From assembly GCF_008831285.2 (NCBI RefSeq), contig NC_045143.1, forward strand, positions 965,503-1,029,502: a stretch of DNA of 64,000 nucleotides. Direction: 5' to 3'. This document shows positions 44,794-57,238 of this stretch, one piece after another. The position numbers and the translations under genes are program-made. The DNA is from Nymphaea colorata. Lineage: Eukaryota > Streptophyta > Magnoliopsida > Nymphaeales > Nymphaeaceae. The notes under the pieces were generated by a model. The model saw only the letters and a list, made by a program, of their open reading frames with translations, did not search any database and was not told the origin of the DNA. Within the stretch, counting starts at the first letter, position 1. Each line of letters opens with the position of its first letter.

Positions 44794-47585
44794 CTATCTC
44801 CTTAGGCTCTCCACAATATATGTGGCATAGAGATTCCTGCAAAACAGAACCTCTTAAATCAATACCTATATTGAAAAATGAAAAGCTGGTCCCTCTATAA
44901 AAGGTGTCTAAAAGGTATTCATAGTATGTGCACGAAAGTTACAGGATTCCAAAATTGGGACGAATTCAACTCCTATAAAACAACCTAGAGGAGTGTCCAT
45001 GGTTGTAAATGGAGGCTTTTATTCAAGTCCCACTGAAAGCATATGAATAGAAGCCCCTTTGTGCAATGCCAAAAAAAAAATGTCAATGCTACGACAGCAA
45101 AACGTAAAACAAGCAAGTTGCCTGATTAATTATTCTCAACAAAGATCAATCTCTTTGTCAAAACATTTGTTCTTCATAGTATGATATCTTCTTTGAGCAA
45201 ACATGACTCTTCGCATTCCAAATAAAATATCCAAATGCCAAGTTGATCCAACTATTTTCTAGATAGACCTACGATCCCAGCATGCAAGTCAAACATGTCG
45301 AGGCCAAGACAATGCATAAGGACAGAAATATATCTAGAAAGAAAATATATCACTTATAGTTAGATTTTGAAACTGTTCTTTGATACATGTAAACTAGAGG
45401 AAGTATTAAATAGCAGCCTTACATTGAGTGCTGAATGGCTTCATATGCAGTAGAGGCTGGCAGCAACTCATTCACCACAACTGATTTGTTTTCATTCTTT
45501 TTGTCTGAGATCCGATCTGATCAAGGAAATCACCAACAGAGAGACAGAGACAGAGAGGATATCCAGCCTTTGAAGACAAATAACAGTTGTAGAAAGTCGT
45601 ATAAGATACATATTGATGAATGATAATTTCAACGTAACCATCACCCTTGTCACGTCATACTCAAACATGTCGAATAAGAACCAAGAGGAATGGTGTAAAA
45701 TACAAAAGATACGAGAAAACTGACCACTCTAGTAAAGTTAGAAAACACCAAAGGATACAATCTTCAAAAAACCTTTTGATTTCAGCTAAACGATGTGGAG
45801 GTAGCTCTCTGATGTCATTGTAGTGTCGATATTCAGGATCATCAGCACAAACTGCAATAATTTTGTCGTCTTTTTCTCCCTATACAACAAACCACTCGAT
45901 CTATCAGGACTAGTATCCACAAAAGATGCAGGTCAAAACAGTAAGAAAGATATGCCAATCTCTAAGTGGCAGCACCTGATCAATCATAGGCATCAGACCT
46001 ATAGCTTTAGCTCGTAAAAAGCTGCCTGGAAGGACAGGTTCCTGTAGCACGGTAGCAGTTTCAGAGGAAACATTGAATACTTTCACGCTATGAAACATAG
46101 TCCATTTGGTAACATGCCATCTGTTATATTGCATGTTAAAGACACCAAATGAGCAAAACCTGGTGCATCGTACATGTGAGATGAGCAGTAAGCAGAAGGT
46201 CTAAGTTCTCCTCAAAGAAAAGGAATTGAAAAATTAATTGAAAATAGATGCTTATTATGACATGTCAGCAAGCTAGAAAGTGTGGTATATCTTTGCACAT
46301 TATGCACATTTCAAGAATAAGGAATTGCCAAAATTATTGGCAAAGTAAAAACAGATATTGATTGCATTACACATCAGCAAACTAGCACTTTATAGAAGTG
46401 TTCTAGTACATACCATCCGGGGGCTCAAGAAAGTTAACCCAGCCGTACATCTATAATTAATAAAGCCTAAAAAAGTTACGACATGATAGTCCTATTTGGC
46501 TATTTCCAGAATGGTCCGAACAAAGACAGATCAGTATAATTAAGTACTAAAAGCAATTGCCAAGGACTATTAGTGCTGCATTTTCTGAAATTTTGATGTA
46601 AAAGCGAGATCCAGTTACCTGCATAATAATCAAGACATCAATAGGGTCATTGTCTTCACAGAGTGTCCGTGGAATGAAACCATAGTTGTGAGGGTACACA
46701 ACTGATGAGTATAAGACACGGTCTACCTGCAAGGATGGATCTTCCGTTCAGTAATATGATCAGAATAATAAAGGAAATTTGGTATCAAGAAGTACCATAT
46801 CTACCTTAATCAGACCAGTTTTCTTGTCCAGCTCATATTTTACTTTGCTACCTTTTCCAATCTCCACAACCTAAACAAGTCAACCATCTGGATTTCACGT
46901 ACTAAAGACTAGCATCATTCTCTTTTCAAGAATACATCAAGTATAAAACAACAGGGCACTGAGAGAGAGCTAATTTTGTCATTTTGAGAATAAAGCAGCA
47001 ACGGGAACAAAGGAAGATTGATCAAGAAAGAAATGGAGACCAATTAGAGCGTTAGACCTCAGGTTGAGAACCAAAAGGAAAAACGGTCCAAAGGAATTCC
47101 TCTGCTAATTAAATAGCCACGTCCATGTGCAAGCAGAAATGAAACCTAAACACTAGTTAACGTTTGATTTGGAATCAAGTCACCAACGTCTTGTAAACTG
47201 CAAGCTAAGGCACATCAAGAGAAATGAGTTCTTACGCAGTTAAAAATGGTAGGAGCACCGGGTCCTGCATCCACAGTAATAAATTTGAAATAAGAACAAA
47301 TGAAAAGCAGCTCCTAATCAAAGTATAACGAAAAGGGAAAAATAGATCTGCTGTATTTTCCACGGAAAAATCAAAGAGAAATAATCCCTTCAAAGGACAA
47401 AGCAAAAGCTGAAAACCACTAGTCATAAGAAACTTGTTACAAGTAAATATACCTATTTCAAGATCATGCCAAGGATGGGCGGCCACAGCCCTCCTAGACA
47501 TAGAAGAAAGTATCCTTTCGTTGAGAGGAGGATGGAGAGGAAACGCATCGGCGGACTTGCTTGCATTCTCGAGCGGTGGAGCCAT
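44794..47585 (-). CDS. Soluble inorganic pyrophosphatase, family I (215 aa, 8 coding exons)
   Basis: Hydrolyses pyrophosphate to phosphate with Mg2+ in the cytosol. Coding exons: 47453-47585, 47236-47264, 46805-46870, 46619-46726, 45976-46041, 45759-45879, 45423-45504, 44794-44836. They total 648 nt in frame with GT-AG introns. The metal-binding signature DNDPID is in exon 4 ([13 protein letters not shown]). [23 protein letters not shown] and the [12 protein letters not shown] block, all active-site regions in the family, are intact. It ends [13 protein letters not shown], as in the plant PPa proteins (usually 210-216 aa). There is no transit peptide: the N-terminus [20 protein letters not shown] matches cytosolic forms. 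An intron in the 5' leader is likely at 47595-48021. Parts of this locus recur at 56.1-57.2 kb. Confidence 0.97.
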
Positions 47586-47594
47586 GTCGGCAAT

Positions 47595-48021
47595 CTAAAA
47601 TAACAAAACGAAATTCATCAACAGTGTTTCTTCTCAAATTTCCTCCCAAGTAGTATGTACAAACAAACAATACGATCCAAACACAGATCTAAATCCTCAA
47701 AACCTTGCTTTACGGCAACAGAAGACAACGAGCAGCAAATAGCAAAAAGGAAAACTAATTTTCTAGCCTCGCCTCGCACAGAGGGAGAGAGACAAAACAT
47801 TTCGGGGAGAAGTAAAGCCACTGACAGTGACGAAGATTCTCTGTTACGAGAAAAAGCAATGTCACAATGTTTTCGCTGAGAAATTCGATACGCGCAGCAT
47901 TTTTCACGGGTACGGAGGCATGCGCATGTACTTATGCGCATGCTTCCTGTCTGTACGCGTCTCCCGCCATCTAGAGACTCAAAGAAAGAGAGAGAGAGAG
48001 ACCGAGAGAGGATTCATTCAC
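47595..48021 (-). other. Probable 5'-leader intron of the pyrophosphatase gene
   Basis: Minus-strand donor GGAACAG/GTGAATG at 48021 and acceptor TTATTTTAG at 47595, nine bases before the ATG. Transcription probably starts near 48.1 kb, where a TATA-like minus-strand TTTAAATAA occurs at 48151-48159. Confidence 0.5.
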
Positions 48022-48199
48022 CTGTTCCTTTGGAGAGAGAACTTCGTCGGTCAGCATGAGTTAGAACAATGAAGAGATAAGAGGGGTCAGAAGCTCCTCC
48101 TCTCGATCCCGATCGCTCGACGAGTGAGAAGCGCTCCCTTTCCCTTCCCTTTATTTAAAGTAAAGCCGCCGCCCTCTCTGCTCAGGTGCTACAGAGCAA

Positions 48200-50310
48200 A
48201 TGGAATCGGGAGCGAATAATCGAGATTCGGTGGACATGGTGCGGCTTATCCTCCTTCCTTGGGGATCCCGTTTACCGGGGGCCCTCCGGCTCAGGTCATA
48301 CCTAACGGTCGACTGGTTGTCGGTCCGCACCCGCCACCGACGGAAAAAAGAAAATAAAATTTGTGAAAAGGAGATAAGAGAGTGAGTGGCGTGGAAGGAA
48401 ACGTGGATTCCCCCCACAGAAAAAAAAAAAAATATATATATATATATATATTAAGAAAAGGACGAAATTTTTGAAATGTGTTTCCACATGTTATTGTGTA
48501 ACTTGAGTTTTATAAATTACTTTTTCCTTTAATTATTTAAAAATGGCTTACTCAAAAAAAATATTTTTTTAATATAAAACAGCAAATGTACTATTCCTAA
48601 AGACGATGACGTTTTCCCATCCAAGCTGTTCTATGTAAGAAATATTTTAGTTATTTTATATCAAAATTTAATGTTCTTTTTTTAAAAAAAAAAAAATTGT
48701 TGTCGATGAGCAATCTCTTTGAGCATTACTCTCGTTAATTTTTTATTTGCTCAAATGTTACGTTAGGTGGGTTTTTCTCTCTTTGATCTTAAAAAATATC
48801 CAAGATAAAAGAACTCCTTATAACCATTTTACAACATGCCCTTAGTTGAATCCATTGGGAAAACTCAATGTCTATGGCTAAAATTTAAAAGTTTGTAACT
48901 AAAATGATCATAAATCGTCGCTAAAGCCATCATATGTGCCGCCGGTATAAGCATTAATGATATGCTCATTGGTAGGTCCTACAACCTGAATTGAAATTGG
49001 GGATTTCGGATACCTCGAAAAGCGGTTGAGTATATGATTGGACCCGCTTTTGTAATAATGGACTGCAAGTGTAGATCATAAATCTCTTGTTGATGGATCA
49101 AATCAGAAATCATCACTTGTCATAATCGTCGCATAAAGTCATGTGAACCTAAGTTAAGATGCGCATAAATGTGCCAACTAAGTAGATTCTCTTGCATATC
49201 GTCCACAAATAAAGAATATGTTACATATGGAGCCCTTCCTTGTGCTCCCTTGGCTTGATATGCGAGCGGAAAAGGACATTCTCTCTCTCTCACTCTCGGA
49301 CACGGAACTTTGAATACCTCTTCCTTTATAGGGAGAAAAGTAAAACCTGAAAAAACTTTACCATATAAAATTATAAAAATGTTCATTTGATAAAATGTGA
49401 CAACACGCCTTCCCACATGAGCAGTATAACATATTAAAAAATGAAATGCGATGCCAGTTTTTATAAATTATGGTTGAGCAAATTTTGGCACCCCGATATA
49501 TTTTTGTTTTTCCAAAAAACTGGAGTGTCTGGATGTAAATAAATTAAACTTTGCGGACTGGCCACTTGTACGGTGTGTTTGAGTGCACAGGAGAGGGTAT
49601 CATGAGGCTGCATGCTCATGAGATGGATTGTCTCAAAAATAGTTTCCAGTGACGGTGCAACGAATTTTAGTTAGTATTTGGAGTCAATGAGTGAGTGCCC
49701 TAGAGACACTCTGTCCTGCGTTTGAAGCACCAACAAACTCACTGTTGCAGCATGTCTTTTGACTCTTAGTTTCTTTCAACTAAGACTAGCTCCCGGCTAA
49801 GTGAACAGAACTTTTACAATTGTTGTAGTGAATTTGTGACAGTTGATTCACAGGAAAGTTGCCAAAAACATGAAGCAAAATGGATCATGAATGCAATGTT
49901 TGGTAAGGAAGGGCTGGTGGGTACAATGAAAATATGAGATTCTAAAAGCATAGCTTGTTGCCTAAATGCGCTTTAAATTTACGGAGGGCAATTGCAAGTA
50001 TGGTTAAACAAATCTGAAAGGTTTTTCTGTTTTTTAACCTTCAAATCTGCAGTGACCAGTTAGGATTCACATGTAAGTTGGATGCATGTGATTAAGTGTG
50101 GATGAAACAGGTGAACGAGTTTCAGCAGTTCCAACATGAGTTAGACGTTCATTGTGTCGTTGGAGGCTAAGCAACCCCAGCTGTTACAACAAACAATTTG
50201 CTACGATGCGACGACTTCAAACAATAATAGGAAATAACATCCGAGAGAAGGTCATGGTTGTGGCACCAGTTAACCAATTCCTACTAAGACGGTAACCACG
50301 AACATTTTCA
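48200..50310. other. Spacer upstream of the pyrophosphatase gene
   Basis: No gene supported. A short TA run is near 48433-48451. The segment 48956-49331 is the source, or sister copy, of the third block of the duplication at 56.8-57.2 kb. I looked here for further PP1 exons on the minus strand (GDIHGQ, GDYVDRG, RGNHE) and found none. Confidence 0.55.
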
Positions 50311-50319
50311 TAGATGTGC

Positions 50320-50415
50320 AAGGCTTTGGCACGGGCTTAAGCCGTCCCTAGGCTCAGGCTGAGCTTGGTCAAGCAACTATTCTCAGACTACCCTTGGTTG
50401 AGCTCGCTAAACTTC
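50320..50415. mobile_element. Fragment of a repeat rich in GGCTCAGGCTGAGCTTGG
   Basis: The run CCCTAGGCTCAGGCTGAGCTTGGTCAAGC...GGTTGAGCTCG is of the style seen near the ends of plant hAT-like elements. No terminal repeats or duplication could be fixed, so family and extent are uncertain. It lies in the sequence downstream of the PP1 exon. Confidence 0.3.
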
Positions 50416-50785
50416 AGAAAGTATATATGTTGCAAGTTAGAGTTAGTAATTGAAAAAAATTTATCACATGATTACCAGACAGTCGATAGATGATGGTATG
50501 AAAGACGAGATACCTTTTAGTATCTTAACCGTGTATAAGCAGTAACGGTCGAAGCAAAGGCAGAAATAATTAGGATTAATAACAGGAAAATTTGCAAGCA
50601 ATCCACAGTGAACACAAGGACTTTGCAATTTCCAGCAGATATACCGGTCAAAAACTCCCAGAAAACCAAGAGCAATATGGAAGAGAACACCATAAGGCCG
50701 AAATATCCACAGCGTAATATCCAAGGTACAGAGCAAATGAAGCGAGAATTCGAGAATCCAGAGAGCGAGAAACCGCATCACATAC

Positions 50786-50980
50786 CTTAATCGGGGCTTC
50801 AAGCTCTAAGAGATTAGGCTGCCTGAGGAAGATCTCCGTGGAAGCAACACAAAGCAGCCGAATCTGAGACTCCGTAAAGCGGGCCTGCCTTCTAGCCCTC
50901 GACGACGATCGTGCCTCGAGTAGATGGGCGATTATCTCGTCCAACTCACCAGGGTCAATCTCCGTGCCCTGCATAGTCAT
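50786..50980 (-). pseudogene. First exon of a type 1 protein phosphatase (PP1/TOPP), remainder not found
   Basis: 65 codons from ATG at 50980 to a donor AAG/GTATG at 50785. The product has [17 protein letters not shown], then [18 protein letters not shown] and [12 protein letters not shown], which is the N-terminal helical region of plant PP1 catalytic subunits just before the GDIHGQ metal-binding motif. The exon is open and its donor is normal. A leader and GC-rich promoter-like stretch lie at about 51.0-51.5 kb. No metal-binding or catalytic exon follows on the minus strand before the pyrophosphatase gene starts 2.6 kb away. Either the gene is truncated, or the rest lies beyond an unusually long intron that would contain other genes. 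I favour truncation. Confidence 0.75.
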
Positions 50981-50999
50981 GGCTTCCCTCGATCAACTC

Positions 51000-53090
51000 C
51001 GTCACATGAAATGATCACCTGGAAAACCTCAATTCTTCCCTTCTTCCTGAATCCTACCATCCCTCCTTTCTCGTCTTCTTCCTCCTTCTCCTCTTCCTAC
51101 TTCCCGAGAAGAGGACAGCTTCGGCAAGAGACGGCGATGGACAGCTTCGATGGACGAGAAGGGAGCTTCAAGCAGCGACAGAGGTGAAGGGGGTTTCAGG
51201 CAGAAGGGGAAAGACGCGAGGGCTTCGGCGAAAGGGGGAAAACGAGAGAAAAGAGGATGAAATTTTTGAGCCCTAACGGCTTGGGTGGTGGAAGTACCAT
51301 GGAAGTTCCACCGTCGGTCGGACGCTGGGCGGGGGTGTGGTAGTCCCAAACGCAGGGAGCTCTGCTCTCTCTCTCCCTCTCTGGTTTCGTTTTCATTGAA
51401 GACAGGAGGAGACTCCACCAGCTGGACGAACACGAAGAAGACAGAGCAGCTCACGAGGAGAGAGAACATCAGGCGTAGAAATGAGGAAAAGATAGGGTTC
51501 GAACGACTTTTAACCTAAGTTGAAACATTTCAGAATTGGTCCACCTTATTAGCTAGATTCGCGTAAAGACTCTTATAACGTTTATAAATTCATGCCGCAA
51601 CGTTTTTGCTAAAAACGTTTTCAGAAAGAGGCTTGTAAAAGTTATTTTCAGATAAAACCGGAGATTTCATACGAAATTGTGATTTGGTACTCTCTAAGTT
51701 CTTAAAAATTTCCAAAGGTGGTTTTTATAAATTAAAAACGAAATGTTATGTTTTATTGCTCTTTGATGCCCTTAGTTGTGTTTAAACTTCAAACAAAGGG
51801 TTCTAAAAATAAATTCTGAAAGTACAAAGAGAAGGTCACGTTCAATTCTTGCGTGACATTCCGTATGTTTTTCTCTATACGATTGTGTTTTGTTGCCATT
51901 ATTAGAAAAATGAGGTTCAGGGCGGTTTATGTGAGAGGTAGTAGACGATGTCTAATGATGAAGAACCTTCACATTTGAAATTCGAAGGCGAAATTTGGAG
52001 TGAGTGCGAGCTTGTGCTTTGCCCTGTGTTTGGTTTTGTCCCGGGAGGTAATGGTGCGTCTGAGCTCACTGTTGACGCACACTCCTCTATTTGCACTGGA
52101 GGGCCCACAGGGAATTGGACGACACAAGGGCATGAGATTTTGCTGTTTCTATTGGAGAGCAAGGCATCTCCTGATCCCTCACCTAGGTTTCTAGAGGGAC
52201 CTTGCTGCTGCTGCGACGATTTGGGATATCTTAGGAGGCTTCACTGCAGGTTACCCTCGATTTGTTGGATCGCTTGGTGAAGCTATGTTATGTTTTACCT
52301 GTGAGTGTCCATGGAGATTTCTGTTGTTGCTCAGCACGATCACCATGACATTGTCAGGGAACCACGGTCTGAAGTCTATGAAATTTTGGAGGTTTTGAAC
52401 ACCTCGTTTCTGTTATTGAGTCATAACTATAATATGTGTTAAGATTTGAAGACATTAGTTTTACAGAATTAAATATTATTGTGATTTGGTTTTGGTCATG
52501 ACTCAATGTTCCTGCCGCTATTATTCATATTATATAAAAAAAATTGGTGTCAAAAATTGAGTCGTGACAATACAAGCATAGCAAATAACAGTAAAAATAA
52601 AACATCATTAATAACCAACAAAGCCATCAAACTAAACCAAAAAATGAAGATGGTGAATAACCAGAAAATACAACAGATCGATAAAACCACATAGATCTGT
52701 ATGAACAGATTTATAGAAAATGCAAAAAAGAAAACAAATCGCTTGCCATAAATCCATACCAATGGATATATAGAGAAGAAGAACAACAAGGAGAAAAAGA
52801 ACGGAAGCCTAAAGGGGTACCTGGCGTGAAGGCGGGAACAGGGGCTGCAGCAAGACGCGAGAGCCGAGAGGGACGACGGATGCGTCTGAGACAGCAGCAA
52901 GAGAAAGGGAAAGGCGATGGATGTGTCTGAGGCAGCAGTGGAAGTTCTGGTCGTCTCGTCTGGTCGTCGTGGTCGATGGAAGAGGGAAGACGGCAAGAGA
53001 GAGAGAGAGAGCAGACGAGAAGAAGGAAGAGTGAACGGGAAGAAGGAAGAGTGAAAACCAATAAGAAAAAAGTTTTTAACCTAAACCGGT
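51000..53090. other. PP1 exon promoter side and spacer
   Basis: 51.0-51.5 kb is GC- and CT-rich and probably the 5' leader/promoter of the PP1 exon. A plus-strand frame at 51948-52280 (110 codons, starting MSNDEEPSHLKFEGEIW) looks somewhat coding-like and Cys/Gly-rich, but I do not recognise it. The rest shows low-complexity frames only. Confidence 0.4.
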
Positions 53091-53094
53091 GAAC

Positions 53095-53305
53095 CGGTTT
53101 ATTAAAATTTAATTGATTTAATATAATGAGTCGAGTCGAGTTTATACGAGTCGAGGTCTTGCAATTCGAACTCGACTCGTTTATTGACTCGACTTTAACT
53201 TTCAGCACGAACTCGACTCGTTTATAAATGAGCCGAGCTCGAGCGGAGCTTTTTCGAGGGAGTTCGAGTCGAGCCCGAGTTGGCTCCACTCGTTGTGCAG
53301 CCGGT
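53095..53305. mobile_element. hAT-like terminal fragment rich in GAGTCGAG/CTCGACTCG
   Basis: Repeated GAGTCGAG, CGAACTCGACTCG and GAGCCGAGCTCGAGC words end in CCACTCGTTGTGCAGCC near 53302. This composition is typical of sub-terminal regions of plant hAT-type elements and resembles the ends of the element at 21.9-22.7 kb. The opposite end and target-site duplication were not found. Confidence 0.4.
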
Positions 53306-53340
53306 CCATGGATAAATGTCTTAATTTATATCAAATTTTA

Positions 53341-54000
53341 TTGAAAATTGAGATTTGATCCAAATTATGACGCTAACTTTGGAACCATTGAGAATCTGAT
53401 TCGTTTTAAACAGAAACTGGATATTGGTCATGTGTATGTTGGATTTTCTGTCTGAGACCTGATCTGGCCATTCAAAAATTAGATTATATTGAGAAAACGG
53501 TAATGGATCCAGATTCAAGTTGCTTTTCCAGATCTGAAGAAAAAGCCATGAATAGTTTTGGGTCAAATAAAGATCTTCCTTTGACCTAGATCCATTTTGG
53601 TTGACATTAATTTGGATCCATAATGTAACCCGAGTCTCTCTCTTAGATCCAAGGAAGTGTTATGGGTCAGATTGTGGTCTATATTCAGATATTCATACTC
53701 ATACCCTCTTCCATCTAAACTGGATTTTTGTAGTTCTCGATCCAAACAAGTGTATCTTTCTAGATCCAAATAAAGAATTTAGGGTCAAATGTGAGTCCGA
53801 ATACGATTTTTCTTGCTACTCATGTCCATTTGGTTTAAAACAGAAGCAGCTACAATTTATGAAATACCTCAGATTCCATATTTTCAAAATTTGAAAATTA
53901 TGGATTTAAGATCTGACCTTCCCTACTCCGATCTTAAAATTCGACATTTGTTCTCAATGTAGATCAGTAAAACAAAGATTTTAAGTGTGGATCTTAAGTC
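53341..54000. repeat. GATC-dense degenerate repeat region
   Basis: About a dozen or more GATC tetranucleotides, mostly in GGATCCA, AGATCCA and AGATCT words, occur in 660 bases, where two or three would be expected by chance. Spacing is irregular, so this is not a simple satellite. The base style (nucleotide words like GGATCCAAAT) suggests a decayed repeat of unknown type. Confidence 0.5.
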
Positions 54001-56105
54001 TGAGCTACTATCCTTAGTTTGATGAACCAAAAACAACTTTTGTGAAAACTTGTTTTTTGACTGGTTTCTGAAATCTGGTTTTATATGTTAAGTGGCAAGA
54101 CAAACCTGACCGTCTATGCAACAAACCTGGGCGCACTAGATTATTTACATACCAATAAGATGACTTTTTTGTGGAAACTAAAAGTGATGCTGTGAGATTC
54201 ACCTCTTATTCTAAGTGGAGTAACTTTTCGACCTATACAACACCATTTTCCCAAGAGAATGATTGGTGAAGGCTTGTATTCTAAGGTCCTTGGTCCTTGA
54301 TGCACTACTATGAAACATCATCTTGTTGTAGAGCAACTATAAGTTCCATACTGAAATGTGGAGCAATACCCACCAGTTAATTTTTTTGTGCATTACTATG
54401 TCTTTCAGAACCTATCTTCCTCATCCGCATACTTCGTACTCTTATGCTTGAGAAAGAATCAAGGGGGCATCGACTAAGCAAATATTCTTACATTAATAGC
54501 TGATAATCGACAAGTATGAATTTTTTTGATTCAGGTACTAATATTGGCATAACTCTACCATCTTAGCCGTTTGTCAAGCTCATGATTAAGCCGATCATAC
54601 TTCTGTCACCTTCCTTATTAATAATCTTACCTTTCATGATCAATCCGATCGATTTGAAGGCACAGATTGGCAGATCTATGGTTGGTAAAAACTATCTGGA
54701 GTATATCCATGAGGCAAGAGAAGCCTTTTGTAGATTTCCAGCTTCTTCCTTCTAGTCAGTTTGATGACCTTTACAAGTTGCACATGCTGACTTGAGGCAG
54801 AGCTTTTAAACTGCTACATGAAGCACTTGCACATGCCTTGGCCCTGGACTTGAACCAAGTTCCCTTTGGACCTTTGATTCTGTCTTTAGTATCCTAAAGA
54901 GCGTGAAAATAATTCAGGGAAAAACTTGTATGCGCCTAGGAATTATGTAGGACTTGGGATTGTCAACAAAATCTAAATTTCAAATATTTGCCCGAGACGC
55001 TTTCATGAGCTTACCACTCATTTGATGCTTCCATCATAGGCCTTCCAACTATGCAACACAAAGAATATCCAGACTACGTCCTGGCAATGAGGATGTTCGT
55101 GACGATGATAACAATAATAATATATACAACAAATAAGCTCTAGAAATTATTATTTTAATACATCTAAAAGCAATAACGATTTTCCTGTCGAGGCTTCTTT
55201 GATTGCCTTAAGCAAGTGGCAGATGAAGACAACCCAAATGCACGTCGACATTACCCTACTGTCAAATCGAAAGCTCGAATTTTTCACAGCATCAAGTCTA
55301 GAGTCACCACCGCAGAAGAAAGCTCAGATCAAGTCAAGAATATTATTGTCCGGTGATCTTCTAGAAACCACCCCATGTAATTATCTCCTGTATCGGCTGC
55401 AATTCTATCTTGTTCTCATGGATTAACTTTCTCTCTTAGTAGGACAGGACACATCAAGTTTGTAGACTTTAGCTCCTCTTACCCATCCACTGTTACAGTT
55501 TTATCATTTTTTTTACTTGTATATAAATATTAAGCTTTATTAAATTTGTGTTATTGACTGATGTTCTTGTTTCTTATTTTTCCGGACAGCGTCTTCTCTG
55601 TCAATTGAGATCCAATGAAAGCTATCTGCAAAGTACGTACAAGCAGGCTTTGAAATTTTCGATCTTAAAATGTTTATTTGCTCTAACCAATGTTTAACCA
55701 TGTCACTATCATTTATTTGGTCGATTAGGCTTGATATTTATTGACCTCTTACGTAATGCTTTTTTTTTCAACTAAAAGGTGTTTTTGAGTCACCAAAAAC
55801 TTTGGCAACTTAATTCATGACTCGGTTTTTGAGATTTTCTACAATTCCTGTGTAAATTAATGTCATATTTCTGCATTTCAAGGTTTGTTCTTCTCCATTT
55901 TATCAAGTAGCTCTTGTCTTTATGGTCGAGTATGATTATGGCACCTTAAATATTGACATTTTATTCTTGTAGCTTGTAGCTTTAAACATGTCATATCACC
56001 CCTGCACATAAAATATTGTATTGTTTTGCCTAAAGTGTTGCTTTGCTTGATTTAATATCAATCTTGCCTTTATCTGTCTATATGACACCTGAGGATTCCC
56101 TGCAC
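54000..56105. other. Intergenic region, no confident gene
   Basis: A plus-strand stretch near 55199-55370 reads as coding-like in one frame (ADEDNPNARRHYPTVKSKAR), but has no recognised family and no clear exon borders. Nothing else is supported. Confidence 0.4.
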
Positions 56106-57238
56106 TCACCAACAGAGAGACAGAGAGGATATCCAGCCTTTGAAGACAAAGAACAGTTGTAGAAAATCGTATAAGATACATATTGATGAATGATAATTTC
56201 AACGTAACCATCACCCTTGTCACGTCATACTCAAACGTGTCGAATAAGAACCAAGAGGAATGGTGTAAAGTACAAAAGATACGAGAAAACTGACCACTCT
56301 AGTAAAGTTAGAAAACACCAAAGGATACAATCTTCAAAAAACCTTTTGATTTCAGCTAAACGATGTGGAGGTAGCTCTCTGATGTCATTGTAGTGTCGAT
56401 ATTCAGGATCATCAGCACATCAGCAAACTAGCACTTTATAGAAGTGTTCTAGTACATACCATCCAGGGGCTCAAGAAAGTTAACCCAGCTGTACATCTAT
56501 AATTAATATAAAACCTAAAAAACGTTACGACATAATAGTCCTATTTGGCTATTTCCAGGATGGTCCGAACAAAGACAGATCAGTACAATTAAATGCTAAA
56601 GCAATCGCCAAGGACCATTAGTAAAAGCGAGAGCCAGTTACCTGCATAATAATCAAGACATCAATAGGGTCATTGTCTTCACAAAGTGTACGTGGAATGA
56701 AACCATAGTTGTGAGGGTACACAACTGATGAGTATAAGACACGGTCTACCTGCAAGGATGGATCATCTGTTCAGTAATATGATCAGAATAATATTGGTAG
56801 GTCCTACAACCTGAATTGAAATTGGGGATTTCGGATTAATGATATGCTCATTGGTAGGTCCTACAACCTGAATTGAAATTGGGGATTTCGGATACCTCGA
56901 AAAGCGGTTTAGTATATGAATGGACCTGCTTTTATGATAATGGACTGCAAGTATAGTTCTCTAGACGCATCTTGGTATTAAATCTCTTGTTGATGGATCA
57001 AATCAGAAATCACTTGTTATAATCGTCGCATAAAGTCATGTGAACCTAAGTTAAGATGCGCATGAATGTGCCAACTAAGTAGATTCTCTTGCATATCGTC
57101 CACAAATATAGAATATGTTACAAACCATACATATGGAGCCCCTCCTTGTTCTCCCTTGGCTTGAGATGCGAGAGGAAAAGGACATTCTCTCTCTCTCATT
57201 TTCGAACACGGAACTTTGAATAACTCTTCCCTTATCTA
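56106..57238 (-). pseudogene. Deleted, three-block copy of the pyrophosphatase locus
   Basis: Three collinear blocks match the pyrophosphatase region in the same orientation: 56106-56419 matches 45536-45857, 56419-56793 matches 46372-46768, and 56793-57238 matches 48956-49331. Introns are kept, so it is a DNA-level copy, not a retrocopy. It retains part of exon 6 and all of exon 4, including the DNDPID signature with only a few changes. Exons 1-3, 5, 7 and 8 are missing, so it cannot make the enzyme. Block 1 has about four substitutions in 310 bases; block 2 is somewhat more diverged and carries a ~27-base deletion. The third block starts with a short internal repeat of a ~43-base unit. Confidence 0.92.

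Noticed and set aside
48200-50780. Downstream PP1 exons on the minus strand
   Set aside because: Looked for codings of GDIHGQ, GDYVDRG and RGNHE and found none.
52711-53289. 192-codon minus-strand frame
   Set aside because: Low-complexity Ser/Arg/Leu-rich translation running across a hAT-like repeat; no domain, and composition follows the repeat.
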